64,000 nt of DNA from Coprinellus micaceus (lineage: Eukaryota; Basidiomycota; Agaricomycetes; Agaricales; Psathyrellaceae): positions 1,426,001 to 1,490,000 of the forward strand of contig OX596335.1 in NCBI GenBank assembly GCA_951394405.1, in the 5' to 3' direction. The translations under genes and the position numbers were made by a program. Positions 1 to 10,438 of the stretch are shown here, piece after piece. The notes beneath the pieces are model-generated. The model searched no databases and had not been told where the DNA came from. It saw nothing but the letters and a program-made list of their open reading frames with translations. The number at the start of each line of letters is the position of its first letter. Position 1 is the first letter of the stretch.

Positions 1-984
1 TTTGGCCTTAGATACAGAAAATGAATTCGGAGAAAGCAAAACCCACAGCTTGCGAACGAACGCGGCCTGGTCCTTGTACCAGTGACTGATGAGATCCGTT
101 CCTGGCACGCAGGCGGGCCCGCCACGAAGGTCACCCAGGCACCTCGCCTCGTTCATTAGTTCCCAGGCAAAGATATTGGGGGAACTTTTGTAACGATTGA
201 TGATAGTCTTCACATATTTCTCTGCGATGTGGGGGATTAAAATGCAATCCGTGAGAGTGCGTTATCCGTTGAGAATCACTCACGGTAGGACGCGACAATG
301 CGGGGGTCACTGTAAAACACATCATGTGTTTCACCAACTCCTGCGATATGGTTGACGTAGAGTTCGGAGCCCTATGGGGCTGTCAGAGCCACGATTATCA
401 GCAGAAGGGGATCTTGGCTCACTCCGTAGCCAACCCAGTTGTTGGTGAATGCAAGGATAATTTTGATGCCATACTTCCCCGCCGTCTCGACGATGTTATC
501 CAAACGCTTGAGGCCCTGAGGACCATCATTCAAGGTCCAGGCACCCTTGTCCCAAACTTGATAGTACGTCAAGCCGGAGTCATGAGCAAAGGGAAGTTCC
601 GTCACGTTAATAGCGTTGAATCCCTAAGGAGCATCAGAGGGCAAAGCAAACATCCAGTAAGTGACTCCAGCGTACCCAAGTTCGGAGGACCTTAACCCCA
701 GCGCCTTTCATCTCCTTGAAGGTGGCATGGACGTCGTCCTGGCGAGACAGCAACGGAAGCCAGTAGGAATTGGCCCCCACGAAGTACTGCAAGTATATTT
801 AGCGGATGCTCTACGTGGCTCCAGCACAATCCCAAAAACGCACGAAAGGCTTCCCGTCAACGTAGAACTTGTCCCCCTTTGTTGTCGCAAACCCTTTCGG
901 CGGCTTTCCTGCTGGGATCCTCGCACCAAGAGTGCCGACCGCAGCAGCAATGCAGAGGAGCCAGGCTAGAAGATCGTGTCTCAT
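1..984 (-). CDS. Secreted GH5 subfamily 7 endo-beta-1,4-mannanase, 3' end cut by window
   Basis: Predicted extracellular mannan endo-1,4-beta-mannosidase cutting plant-wall mannans. Exons on the minus strand: 984-844, 786-676, 623-423, 371-284, 221-1; phases close at every junction. The start at 984 gives a hydrophobic signal peptide of about 20 residues. Then come the family landmarks KFYVDGKPF followed by FVGANSYWLPLL, KVLRTWG, LAFTNNWVGYG, DVFYSDPRIVASY and FAWELMNEARC; the Glu of MNEA is the expected acid/base residue. About 254 residues are present where complete enzymes have 350-450, so the nucleophile Glu lies outside the window. No cellulose-binding module is seen at the N terminus. 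Family assignment rests on these motifs, not on a search. Confidence 0.9.
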
Positions 985-1038
985 GACGATGGGCTGCGAG
1001 AGGGCCGGTTGACCTCCCCACTGACCCAAGTCGTGGCA

Positions 1039-1044
1039 TTTATA
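1039..1044 (-). promoter_or_regulatory. TATA box of the mannanase gene
   Basis: TATAAA on the minus strand, about 55 bp upstream of the ATG at 984. It supports that ATG over the upstream in-frame non-ATG codons. Confidence 0.6.
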
Positions 1045-1698
1045 CAAGAGATTTTGCGCGTCGGCCTTTCGTAGTGTAACATTGTCGGGAGAACTTCGGT
1101 GGTCCGTACCGTCGTGGAGGAGCTAGAAGAAGCATAGGGTAGCAGCCCACAGAGCAGGCGAGCAGTCATCTGACAGCGTTCAGAAGAGAGAAAGGGCTGG
1201 GTGCGCATTGCAAGGAGGGCAGAGAAGCTGCGATCAACACCCTGTGGGACTAGATCTGGAACGGGGTAGGTGGACTGCACGGTCGCGCCAGAACCAACAT
1301 TTCCCTAGGATACAGTGGTGAGACTTCAGCACTTGTGAAGAGGTCCTTTGCTATGAGCCTATGGCCATTGTGAATCGGCGGGCCTGTTTCGGGCGTCGGC
1401 GTCCGTTCTGTCGCTTTCGCTTTCGCCGAATTCGAGACTTCCGTAGCCCTGGCCGAGCAATTGGAACAGTGGCTTCCATCATAATAGTGAATCGGATGGC
1501 TTCAATGAAACAGGGCCAAGTCCATGGTACCGACTGACAGGCGCAGTCAGGACTCTGGAGGTGGGGGTCGTGGTCAAACCCTGAAGAGCGTGGGATAGTT
1601 TTCACCCTTGGTGCCATGACAAGCGCTACCAGTTGCTTCGATGAATCCCATTTATGCAGAAGGTCTTATAATAAGTACAAGTTCTTGGTCGAAGACTC
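1045..1698. other. Intergenic, no gene seen
   Basis: The stretch holds only short unsupported reading frames in GC-rich sequence. It contains the mannanase promoter on its left side and the 3' flank of the F-box gene on its right. Confidence 0.5.
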
Positions 1699-3507
1699 TT
1701 ACCAATAATCTACATCAGGGATTGGGGTCTTCCATGCGTTATCATACGGACCTGGCATATTCTTGGGATCTAGCCCGGGATGCGCAATCTCAACAACCAA
1801 GCCTTCCTTCCTCCATGGCTTCAGTGCCTTCTTCACGCTCTCGTTTGGGAGAGTCCGCGACGGGACGGTGATATGCTTCAGCGCGGAGATTCGGCCAGGG
1901 TAGCGTTGGGCAGCCTCCCACTTCCCAGACACGAAGGGAACTACAGTTTGGAGAGTGAGATGACGGTTAGATGTGTAGTTTCCGCTTTCTCTGAACTCGA
2001 ATCTTTCGAGGAGGGGGCACAAACATACTGGCGGGGAAGTGGCTTCGAGATCATCATCAGCGTCCAGTTCATTGAGAGGTGATAGCTCCGGCGTCATCCG
2101 TTCTAGCATATCCTCGTCGAACTCCTCCCGGCAGTCTTTCTCGGTATCGGGGTGGTACCTTGAGCTTCCGTTCTTGTCAACGAGGATAAGGGCGCGGAGA
2201 CCCGGAAACCGTTCCAGGCATCTGATGAGGGTTCGGGGGAGATATACGCCAGGCCTGATGACAAGCTCCTCGATGGAAGGGAAACACTCTCCATTGCTAT
2301 CCAACAACATGGGGAGGCATGCAACGTGGAAGCCCATATGCGATTCCGAGCGATCTCCTCTCAACGCCAATTGTGTGAGATTGGGTACGCGAAGGTGGGA
2401 TAGGAGGTCTCCGATGCAATCGTTGTGGGTTATATCGAGGGAGCGAAGGCTGAGCAAAGAGACGGGGTTGGAAATGTGCGAGGACGAGGATGGTGACTTG
2501 AGATCAGAGTCGGAGCCAGAGGCGCCACTGGGCGTTCCACATCTCCTCGTCTCCTCGCCCGAGACGTAGAATATTCCCTCTCGAAGTTTGGCACAAATTT
2601 TGAGAAGCTCGAGTAGTTCGGTGTGGGGAATTGCGCGTTTCGTTCCGGGAAGGGCAAGGCGCGTAAGTTGGCCCCAATTTAATGGAAGGATGGACGGAGG
2701 AGCGTTAAAGCCATTGACCTGAACGTCGTGGAGGTTCTGGGCGAGTAGGTATGACGGTGGATCCAACGGGTCGAAGGTGTCGAATGACCCCCAATGAACC
2801 ATGATTTTCTCTAGGAGAGGGAACGAATTGACTGGGTGAGATGTTAGGTACCTCTGGAAGGGAAGCCACGGCCTCCAATAAATGCTCTTGAGACGCGGGA
2901 ATAGGGATCCGATGAAGCTGATGGCTGGAGATGGGTTGTTGGGTGGGTAGCTGGTCTTGTCGCAGAGAGTGAAGTCTAATGGCAGGGTACCCGATCTTGA
3001 GATACACATTCGAAGGGTGGCAAGGTGCCTTTCAGCGATGATGCCATGCTGCGAGTTCATTGTGGGTGAAACATAATCGGGCGGGTCCATGTTGTACATG
3101 TTGGTCACAACGTGGAACTGGGCCCACAGACGAGGGGTTTGCAGGGCCACAGCCCTCCACCTTCTGCATACTGCAGTCAGGAGAAAGGGGGCGTCGTTGA
3201 TATGAAAGACGGGTAACCGGTCATGTGGAAGGCAGCGAATGAATATCTCGCCCAGAATGTCATCGGGTAAAGCTCGAACTGCACAGCATATCCCGTCATA
3301 CTTTTGTACCGTGTTCTGTAATGTTTCACGTTTCGAGTGCAGCAGCGCAAGGCGTTCCGTTAGGTATTGGATTTCCTGATCTACATGGCCGAGTTCTTTC
3401 CTAGGGCCTGAGATGTAGAGCCGTATCGCTTCCAAATCTTGGGGACTGGGCGCGTCGTTGGTGGAGAAATATTGAGCGAAGGGTGCTTCTGCGGAAGGAC
3501 CGACCAT
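1699..3507 (-). CDS. F-box protein with N-terminal coiled coil
   Basis: Single-exon gene of 602 residues; the ATG at 3507 is used because the frame further upstream begins only at a TTG codon. An N-terminal coiled coil at about residues 25-70 (DQEIQYLTERLALL) is followed by an F-box-like segment, ALPDDILGEIF through CRRWRAVALQTPRLW, at about 80-130. The remainder carries irregular leucine-rich stretches such as LLSLRSLDITHN. This coiled coil plus F-box architecture is hugely expanded in Agaricomycetes. F-box proteins of this kind are expected to join Skp1-cullin E3 ligases and recruit substrates; the substrate is unknown. No frame damage is visible. Confidence 0.85.
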   Translation of the reverse strand: MVGPSAEAPFAQYFSTNDAPSPQDLEAIRLYISGPRKELGHVDQEIQYLTERLALLHSKRETLQNTVQKYDGICCAVRALPDDILGEIFIRCLPHDRLPVFHINDAPFLLTAVCRRWRAVALQTPRLWAQFHVVTNMYNMDPPDYVSPTMNSQHGIIAERHLATLRMCISRSGTLPLDFTLCDKTSYPPNNPSPAISFIGSLFPRLKSIYWRPWLPFQRYLTSHPVNSFPLLEKIMVHWGSFDTFDPLDPPSYLLAQNLHDVQVNGFNAPPSILPLNWGQLTRLALPGTKRAIPHTELLELLKICAKLREGIFYVSGEETRRCGTPSGASGSDSDLKSPSSSSHISNPVSLLSLRSLDITHNDCIGDLLSHLRVPNLTQLALRGDRSESHMGFHVACLPMLLDSNGECFPSIEELVIRPGVYLPRTLIRCLERFPGLRALILVDKNGSSRYHPDTEKDCREEFDEDMLERMTPELSPLNELDADDDLEATSPPVCLCPLLERFEFRESGNYTSNRHLTLQTVVPFVSGKWEAAQRYPGRISALKHITVPSRTLPNESVKKALKPWRKEGLVVEIAHPGLDPKNMPGPYDNAWKTPIPDVDYW

Positions 3508-3600
3508 GGGCGCTCTATGTGGTGGTGGGAGCAAGAGTTGAACCTATTTACGCGAGCCGACCCGGCCTGTTAAACGGGCATCACGATCAGAGGTGTCGGA

Positions 3601-4299
3601 CTGTGTGTAGGACCCCCAGATATCCCGACCTATGTCCCATTTTCATGCGACGAAAATGGGGCCAAAAATCCGCACACCTTCGATTTTTGTGCGGACGTTC
3701 GGTCCAAAAATGCGGAGGAGGCCCGATTTTTATGCACCAAAATGGACTTCGTCCAGGGCGATGTCGTATTTTTATGCGGACGGAAGCCAGCTGGCCGGAG
3801 GTCGAGCCAGAGGGAAAGTGGTAGGTGTTGGGACATGATGTGACTTCCTTTGGCCCAGCTCCTGGTCTCTGTCAGCGGGCGGGGGGTGGGAGGGGTAAGG
3901 TATCTCTGAATCGCGGCAAACTTGAGGGTGAGGGAGCGGAGGAGTGCTCTACCGAGACCTGCTTTGGGTACCGGTACCAGTAATTGATGGGAGCGTGCTT
4001 CCACTTCAATTTGCTCTCAACCGCCGTGTTGCTGACTTCGCCTGTGATAGTATTACGCACCTTACGTCTCAGTCTCACTTATTTCGTTACCCTCTCCCTT
4101 GAATTCCACAAAACTGGTGCTATGCGACGAAATGCGCCGTCTCGGAGGTACGATCGGGCATGCGACTAAGTTGAGCGAAAATCGGAGGTCCCGATTTTTA
4201 TGCGGACAAAGTGTGCCGAAAATCGGGCGACGAAAATGGCCCATTTTGGCCATTTTCAAATCGGACATAGCTAGGCATATCTGGGGGTCCTCTGTGTGT
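3601..4299. mobile_element. Non-autonomous hAT-like inverted-repeat element (MITE) with 8-bp target duplication
   Basis: The element body is 3609-4291 (683 bp). Its two ends are inverted copies: 3609-3637 and the reverse complement of 4263-4291 match at 26 of 29 positions and both begin AGGACCCCCAGATAT. Immediately outside, CTGTGTGT occurs at 3601-3608 and again at 4292-4299, an 8-bp duplication as made by hAT-type transposases. Sub-terminal motifs (TTTTTATGCGGAC, CGACGAAAATGG) recur at both ends, and AAAATCGG/CCGATTTT at 4178-4198 can form a hairpin. No transposase frame fits inside, so it must have moved in trans. The duplication is low in complexity, which leaves some doubt about superfamily. 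Confidence 0.8.
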
Positions 4300-4374
4300 G
4301 CATGTACATAGGTGCATTTGTCCGGCTGATGAACGACGAGCCGTGCAGAAGGTCGGACCTACGGGGACTCTTGT

Positions 4375-4432
4375 TCATCATTCGTCATTCGTCATTCGCC
4401 GTTCGTCGTTCGTCGTTCGTGTCGTTCATGCT
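4375..4432. repeat. Short tandem repeat of about 7 bp units
   Basis: Imperfect ATTCGTC/GTTCGTC units are repeated about eight times, just outside the right end of the transposon remnant. The repeat is non-coding and no function is visible. Confidence 0.6.
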
Positions 4433-5039
4433 GGAGCCGACGGGCGGTGCTCGATCTGGGGTTTCAAAAGGTATGCGAGTTCGACGACCGGGACTTATAT
4501 ACCCTGGCAGGCTATAGCCTACCTCCCACAACAAAAGCGCGGTCGAGACGACGATAAAAACATACCTCATTGTGACCGGGGAGATGGAAATACGGATTCA
4601 CGTTGGTCCGTCGATGCTGTCCTTGGCGCGCACCACAAACGAATTAAGACAAAAGAGCTCGGAGACTGCTTACAGCGCAGAAAGACGGATCTCTATGGGG
4701 GCGGCAAGAGAGACGGACGGTGTTCGCCGAACATGGTTCCCCACGGGTCGGATGTCCTCGAGCCGTGTAATATGTATAACTATTAACAGTTCAGTTCTCC
4801 CGCGGAGGTGCAAAGAGCACGAAAACCTAGAGAGCCCGAATAAAATAAAGGGAGAGGGATGTAACATTGAGGCAGGTGCGCGACCTTACATTAAAAAAAT
4901 GCAGAAGCTGAGAGGTGTTCAAGTTGATGCCAACGATGGTCAGCGTATGCACAAAGTTCCGTGAGATGCCTTGGGGGTACAATCGAGCCATTAAGATAAC
5001 TATATTACTGAAGAGCCTTCCTTTAAGACCTTTGATATA

Positions 5040-5599
5040 TTATTTCTCTACCTCACTTGCAATGTTGTCCCAGAGACCGACGTGGTTGGCCTTCATGTTC
5101 TCGAAGACGTATGAGAAAGCAATTGTGAGCGCCTACCGACCCTATCATTGAGCTCTGGGGTGCAAGGGAGAAGAATGGAGCTCACCTTGACCGTGGTCAG
5201 TTCCTTCACTATCGACTTCTCTTCATCCCCCTTTTCTACAGTATAGACCGACTTCAGTGTGGTCCCAAGTGCGGCCTCCACATCTGCATCAAGTCCGTTC
5301 TCCAGAGGCACTAGCTTAGCCCGGAACGTGAGACTTGATTCGATTGGCCCAAGAAGGGGGAGCCGTTCGGTTATGGTGTACCAGTCAGGTTCTGTCGTGG
5401 ATGTATCCCGCTCGATGGACTTGAAGAGGAGACTATGCCCGGAGAAGACGACAGGGTCCCGAACAATCCTCAGGATCGTCTCGTATGGTGCCCGGATTTC
5501 TCTTTGATAGGTGTAGCCTTTGGTGGTGAAGAGGATGTCCATCGCAAGGGCGAAGCCCAAGCTCTGGGTAAACATGAGGATGAACACTGGGATCTTCAT
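5040..5599 (-). CDS. START-like (SRPBCC-type) protein, paralogue 1, with possible signal peptide
   Basis: Exons 5599-5186 and 5132-5040; intron 5133-5185; 168 residues. The first of three tandem paralogues on this strand. The start at 5599 is preferred because a TATA box at 5665-5670 puts an upstream ATG (5659) before the likely transcription start. It gives MKIPVFILMFTQSLGFALA, which reads as a cleavable signal peptide; an internal ATG at 5542 would remove it and match the paralogues. The body has the shared pattern YTYQREIRAPYETIL, DPVVFSGHS, WYTITERLPLLGPIE, LGTTLKSVYTVE, then a C-terminal helix after the intron (YVFENMKANHVGLWD). The fold resembles small lipid-binding START-like proteins and possibly DUF7053; ligand and role are unknown. 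Confidence 0.7.
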
Positions 5600-5664
5600 C
5601 GCTTTCAAGTTGGAAGGGGGAAACGTTGGGGGACGTCGGGCAAAAGTAGGAGTGCGCACTGGGC

Positions 5665-5670
5665 TTTATA
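5665..5670 (-). promoter_or_regulatory. TATA box of START-like paralogue 1
   Basis: TATAAA on the minus strand, 65 bp upstream of the preferred ATG at 5599. Confidence 0.5.
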
Positions 5671-6233
5671 GCAAACCCGAGGGTAGGGCATCGGCTGGCT
5701 TCGAAATCACGGTATGCATATGGAGACAGCAGTTGCCGTGATGGTACAGTGAGACCTCGGTACCACCTGAAACAACATTGGACCGCGTGGGAGGCTTGGA
5801 AGCGCCGATGGGCGCCAAATTTGATTCCGTCGACGCCCGGATCAACACCTAAACCGAGGTATGATTGTGCCGGCCCAGGAAAACGTAGCACAATCAGCTA
5901 AGAGGCTAGAAATACTCGCCATACTCAGCCAACAGCCGACAGTAGCTGTGCAAACCGTTATAGGACGCTTGGGACATTCGTTGCCTTCTGCCGGTCGGCG
6001 TAAGAACGGTTGTGGTAGAGGCGGAGGTCGGCAAAACTCCACGATGCTCGGTATGGCCTCAGTTGGAAGCCGCTCTTGCCGCCGCGTTGCCTCGCGTTGC
6101 ATGGGGAGACTCATGTTCGAAACATAAAGATGCATGTGAATTGTTTCGTACATCAGTTAGAGATTGGAGAGACCGACTATTGGAGATGCCTTCCAGGATG
6201 TATTCCGCCACACCCACAGGTTGGAACTCTTCT
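5671..6233. other. Intergenic between START-like paralogues 1 and 2
   Basis: No supported gene. The frames here are short and unrelated to the flanking paralogues. Confidence 0.4.
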
Positions 6234-6851
6234 CTACCCCTTCGTCCTTCTCTCACGACCTCGGCTCTCGCAACGTCGCGAACGGCTTTCTGCCTCATTC
6301 ACAATGCTCTCGAACGAGGCGAGGTGACCACGTTCAAAGGTAGATAGCACGAACGGCATCGTAATAGACAGCGACTGTAATTAAACGTTTATTTGCTAGG
6401 TACGCGAGGATGGAGATATTCAGCGTACCTCGACGAGGGCGACTTCTGTCAGCGTGCTTTCTCTATCGGGGCTATCGACGGCCTTTCTTCCTACGGTGTA
6501 CTTTGTCTTCAAGGTCGTGCCAAGCCCCGCCTGCACTTCAGTCTCGACCCCATCTGGAACGAGAACGAATTTAACTCGAACCGTAACGCTGGTTTGTAGG
6601 GGCCCAAAAATGGGCACGCGGTCTGTAACGCGGTACCACTGAGACTGCGATCGGCGCCTTGGGTTGGAGGCTACGTTCAAGGGTTCGAGATGAGCGTTCT
6701 GTGACGAGTTGTTGTCCGGGGTTATGGATTTGAAAACGGGACTATGACTTGCGAGCTGGTACGGGTCTTGAAGTATGGCGAGCACCAATTCGTACGGCGC
6801 GGAGACCCCCCTGTGGTACGTGAACTCGCTGGTGGACCAGAATATGTCCAT
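6234..6851 (-). CDS. START-like (SRPBCC-type) protein, paralogue 2
   Basis: Exons 6851-6429 and 6374-6234; intron 6375-6428; 187 residues. The intron sits at the same place as in paralogues 1 and 3, just before the last helix (LSITMPFVLSTFERGH). The start at 6851 (MDIFWSTSEFTYHRG) aligns with the other copies; a further in-frame frame extends to 7001 but adds 50 unrelated residues. Shared motifs are APYELVLAILQDP, YRVTDRVPIFGPLQTS and LGTTLKTKYTV. Compared with its neighbours it has a serine/asparagine-rich insert before the WYRV block and a longer, arginine-rich C terminus. No signal peptide is seen from this start. Function unknown; a lipid or other hydrophobic ligand is an inference from the fold only. 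Confidence 0.7.
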
Positions 6852-7454
6852 GGTGATCGCAGGTTTGAATTCACCGTCGGCGTCACGGTTGTGTTCGAAG
6901 GGCCAAGGGGAACGTAAGGCGCAGTCAAGCGAGGTGTCGGTTGGTAACGAAAGATCAGGAGACTTATGAATATGAGAGGGGCAACACCGATGTCGTCGCA
7001 CCGTGGTTGACCGTACGCCGGGCCCATTTATAAAGGGCAGAGGGGCTCCACATGAGGAAGTTCGGGCACGTTTGACAGGGCGCCCTTCAAGCCGTAGACG
7101 CGTGGACGGAAGGGGACTAATCTTAGGATCGCCTACTCACCTTGATTGTCCCCTTGCAGAGGTAGGCAGAGGTCCCCCGCCGACCCTGGATCGTTCCGGT
7201 AGAATGCGCACTGGACTCGGAGGAGCGCCGGATCAAGGGTTTTGAACGCCGACAAGCGCCCGGAGATAGGGAAAGGTTGCACAGAAGTAAGTACTAGGTA
7301 GAGGCATTATATCCATATTTGCTAGTGGTATTGGGGAAGGTCCCAAACGAACTGGCGCTGACGCGGCTGGGCGCCAAAGCGGACCGTTGCGTTTATGGAT
7401 CGACTAGAAAGAGTTCTTGAGCGATACTTATGGAAAATGCACGGAGCAACGTAC
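6852..7454. other. Intergenic with promoter of START-like paralogue 2
   Basis: A TTTATAAA element at 7028-7035 lies about 180 bp upstream of the ATG at 6851, implying a 5' leader of about 150 nt. Nothing else is recognised. Confidence 0.4.
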
Positions 7455-8028
7455 CTACGAAGAGCCCTCTACCCCCTTTTGAATGCTATCGAACGAGTAT
7501 ACATGTCCATTCTCCATGGTCTTCCAGACGTAAGGCATCATGATCGATAGTGCCTATTTGAAAGCGTTGAGAAAATCATTGGACATCGAAAAGCCCAAGA
7601 TGCGCAGTAGCCCGACGAACCTCAAGAACAGTGGCTTCTTTCAGCACACAGCCATTACCCTCTCCGGTTTGCCTTTCCACGGAATACTTCGACTTCAGTC
7701 TCGTTCCGAACCCAGCCTCCACCTTCGTCTCGACGCCATCTTCTACAGGGACGATTTTTGCGCGTATCGTAATGGTCACTTTCAAAGGGCCAAAGATGGG
7801 TATGCGATCGTATATCCGGTACCACTGATTCGTAGACGGGCACCCCTCTGATTTGGACGGGTCGGACGAGTCATTCAGAGGCGCAGAACCATCGTCGGGA
7901 ATCATGCCAGCAAAGTGGGGGCTGTGGCTACATAGCCGGTAGGGGTCCTGCAGAATGGCGAGAACAGATTCGGAGGGTCCTGATATCTCTCGTTGATACG
8001 TGAATTCGCGGGTGGAGGTGAACTTCAT
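7455..8028 (-). CDS. START-like (SRPBCC-type) protein, paralogue 3
   Basis: Exons 8028-7621 and 7553-7455; intron 7554-7620; 168 residues. The ATG at 8028 begins MKFTSTREFTYQREIS and lines up with paralogue 2; the frame further upstream starts only at TTG. It keeps the family pattern: GPSESVLAILQDP, WYRIYDRIPIFGPLK, GVETKVEAGFGTRLKSKYSVE, and a last-exon helix SIMMPYVWKTMENGH. Gene order, strand, intron position and motif order show that the three genes arose by tandem duplication. They have diverged well beyond recent copies. Ligand unknown. Confidence 0.7.
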
Positions 8029-8844
8029 GATGTTCGTAGCTTGCGGTGAATGTGCGGCCAATAGATCCTAGGAGTCAGGACAACGTATGTACTGCGAAGG
8101 AAACTCGTCGTCGTTTACGACGACGAAAACCCCCTGATCGTTGGTGGGAAAGAGGGATGGGATGAATGATTCGTATCAACAGCGTCGTGAGTGGATGATA
8201 TATAGGAAGGCCGTTTGAGCCCATTGGGGATGAGGCAATGGACACACACTTTGCTGATGGCCAACGTCAATCTGATGGTTCCGGAGGGATGAAGCAGTGA
8301 AGCAAGGCCTGGCAGCTATCGTAGATTGGTTGAGGGTCGAGTGAAGCCCACCGAACGCTGGCGTCGTACCATATGACCGACCTATTGTGTCGAGCTGGGT
8401 AAATGAAAAGTGGGCAGATGACATGACTCGTGTCCCGGTCAGCCTGATAATCAAAGCAAAGGCAGCTGATCATCGACAAGGCAAGATTGCGCTTTTGTAT
8501 CGCGTCATGGGTCGGTGTCTCCAGATAAAAGCAATTGATGATGGTAGATCTACAATGGTGGTGTCTGTAATATACAACATTAGTCGTGAAAAGATGCTTG
8601 GAGGGGCCATCGAGATAGAACGTTATCCAATACAAGATAATGGGTGAAGCAGAGCAAGGGGATGGGGTCCTGCAAACCGGGGGGTTGGGATATCATGACA
8701 CTGCGTACGGGCGAAGAGCCGTGGCGGCGGTCGTCTGCAAGCTGTGCTTCCTGCCTTCGCTGGGTGGGTCGAAGATATAGATGGAGAGCTGGTAGGTAGC
8801 GGCAGAAGGGAGGGCCGAGAGCCAGGAAGGTGGTCTGAGAAGGG
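8029..8844. other. Intergenic between START-like triplet and SNF4
   Basis: Apart from the palindrome at 8105-8126, no gene or repeat is recognised. An open frame at 8387-8647 lacks an ATG start and family features. Confidence 0.4.
8105..8126. promoter_or_regulatory. Perfect 10-bp palindrome upstream of START-like paralogue 3
   Basis: TCGTCGTCGT at 8105-8114 and its exact complement at 8117-8126 flank a 2-nt centre, 77-98 bp upstream of the ATG at 8028. It could be a dimeric factor site or simply a trinucleotide run; I did not see it upstream of the other two paralogues. Confidence 0.35.
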
Positions 8845-10268
8845 CTATAACGACTTGGCCTTGTCAGCTACCTTGCGTTCCTCCTCGGGCTCTGGGACTT
8901 CGGTAAGGTCGACGTTGCCAATGATGTAGCGCAGAACATCGCTAAGGGTGATGAGACCCATGAGGCGACCCTTCTTTCCGCCTTGCTTCTCTTCCTCCTG
9001 TCATAGAGGATGAGAACGGAAGCAATCCAGACGTGAAGTTACAACGTACTTCTCCTTCTACAACGACCAACCGGTGTACCCGACGTTTCTTCACCAACTG
9101 AAGCAAAGTTCCCAAGGAGTCACTGGCGGTACAGACGACGACACCAGGGAAGTCGGGGGAACGTTGTGTAAGGGCGTCTTTAATCTTAAGATCCAATGAC
9201 TGGTAGGCTCCGAGCCGAACAAGAGTCTGCAGATCCAATAATTAATTAGGCGCCCGGTGGAGGGGTATTTGTACTTACAATCACGTCCACGGTTTCATAA
9301 AGATTGACCACGATCCCTTCTTCGTCGACGATAGGAACAGCAGAGATCGATCGCTCAGAGAACATGTGCACAACGTCGAAAACGGATGTATCGAGGCTTG
9401 CTGTAGCAATAGGGTAATAGGGGTTTGGGCCGTCTTTAGGACCTCCTGGTGGCGAGGCGACATAGGTTCCGATCTTGAGTTTCCTCAAAGACTGGTTTAG
9501 TTGCTGAGCTTCCTTGTGACACTAAGGTGAGTGTCAGAGGGGGAGAGAGCGGAGCTGGATGGGTCTACGCACGTTGATCGCGATGTACTTTAGCAGGCGA
9601 TATTGTGTCAAGACAGAAACGATAACTTCATGCCCAGTTTCCGAATCGTTGTCAAGAAGCGGTAGGCGGCGCGCATGCGTTTGGATCAGAAGTTTTCCTG
9701 CGTCATAGAGGCTGCTCTCTGGATGTTCTCTGAGAAGGGGGGGTTGCGCTACGCCTAGTTCCTTCTCGATGTCTGGAATGGCGTTAGGGACGGTGTGGAC
9801 ATGGACGAGGGATCGACGAGTACAGACCTCTCAGAGACTCTAGCCGGAAGTGCTCCACGTCTGCGGCTGCAGTGTCGTACGAAGCTGTGCGGTAGTAGTA
9901 CTGGATGAGATGGATGATATCAAGAACAGTGAGCATCCCAGCGAACTTGGATGTTGAGCTATTCCATAGTGGGGCGGAAACGACTCCTGCGGCGACGATT
10001 AGACGGCGGTCGGAAGGAGAGGACGCCCAGCCATACCGTTCAAGAGCAAGCACTGCAGGGCCTTCTTGACATTGAGCTTGGTGTCGAGGACGATGAGCCT
10101 GAAGCTGACGGGGAAGGCGTCATAGCATGAGCTGCTCTTGAGATGGGTGCGAATCGCACTGATAGCGGCGTTGTGTATTTCGAGGGCATCTGTGGGATAT
10201 GGGCGAGTGCGACGGACAGAGCCCTTCCTCTTGACGATCTTGGGGGACGTTGGGGAGACGGTGGCCAT
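8845..10268 (-). CDS. SNF4: SNF1/AMPK complex gamma subunit (Snf4)
   Basis: Regulatory gamma subunit of the SNF1/AMP-activated kinase heterotrimer, which senses adenylate charge for carbon-source and energy control. Exons 10268-10037, 9986-9828, 9772-9573, 9521-9279, 9226-9050, 8997-8845; 387 residues; phases close. Four CBS motifs are visible: FPVSFRLIVLDTKLNVKKAL with KFAGMLTVLDIIHLIQYYY; LLIQTHARRLPLLDND with VLTQYRLLKYIAIN; VVHMFSERSISAVPIVDE; and LLQLVKKRRVHRLVVVEGE with GLITLSDVLRYIIG. The ATG at 10268 (MATVSPTSP) is the first ATG in frame; upstream codons in this frame start only with GTG. It is divergent from the SSH4-like gene, with about 170 bp between the two ATGs. Confidence 0.93.
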
Positions 10269-10438
10269 CGCTGTGGGAGACGACGAGCTCTGACATTTCC
10301 TGCTATTGATCACTTTGGGCGAGGACGACGTGACATGTGACGTGATTGTCACGGAGTGACCTGGCACAGGTTGTTCATGGAGATCATACCCTCTGCGTCC
10401 TGCTCAACCGCGCAGCCGCTCCCCTCCCTTCTACCTTC

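Larger units (their letters stand above)
3508..5039. other. Intergenic region hosting a transposon remnant
   Basis: Apart from the inverted-repeat element at 3609-4291 and a short tandem repeat near 4380, I see no gene here. The open frames on both strands overlap one another and lack family features. Confidence 0.5.

Noticed and set aside
5600..5659. Upstream ATG for START-like paralogue 1
   Set aside because: It lies only a few bases from the TATA box at 5665-5670, hence upstream of the likely transcription start.
10269..10367. 99-nt N-terminal extension of SNF4
   Set aside because: The extension begins with GTG, not ATG, and encodes a Ser-rich stretch without conservation.
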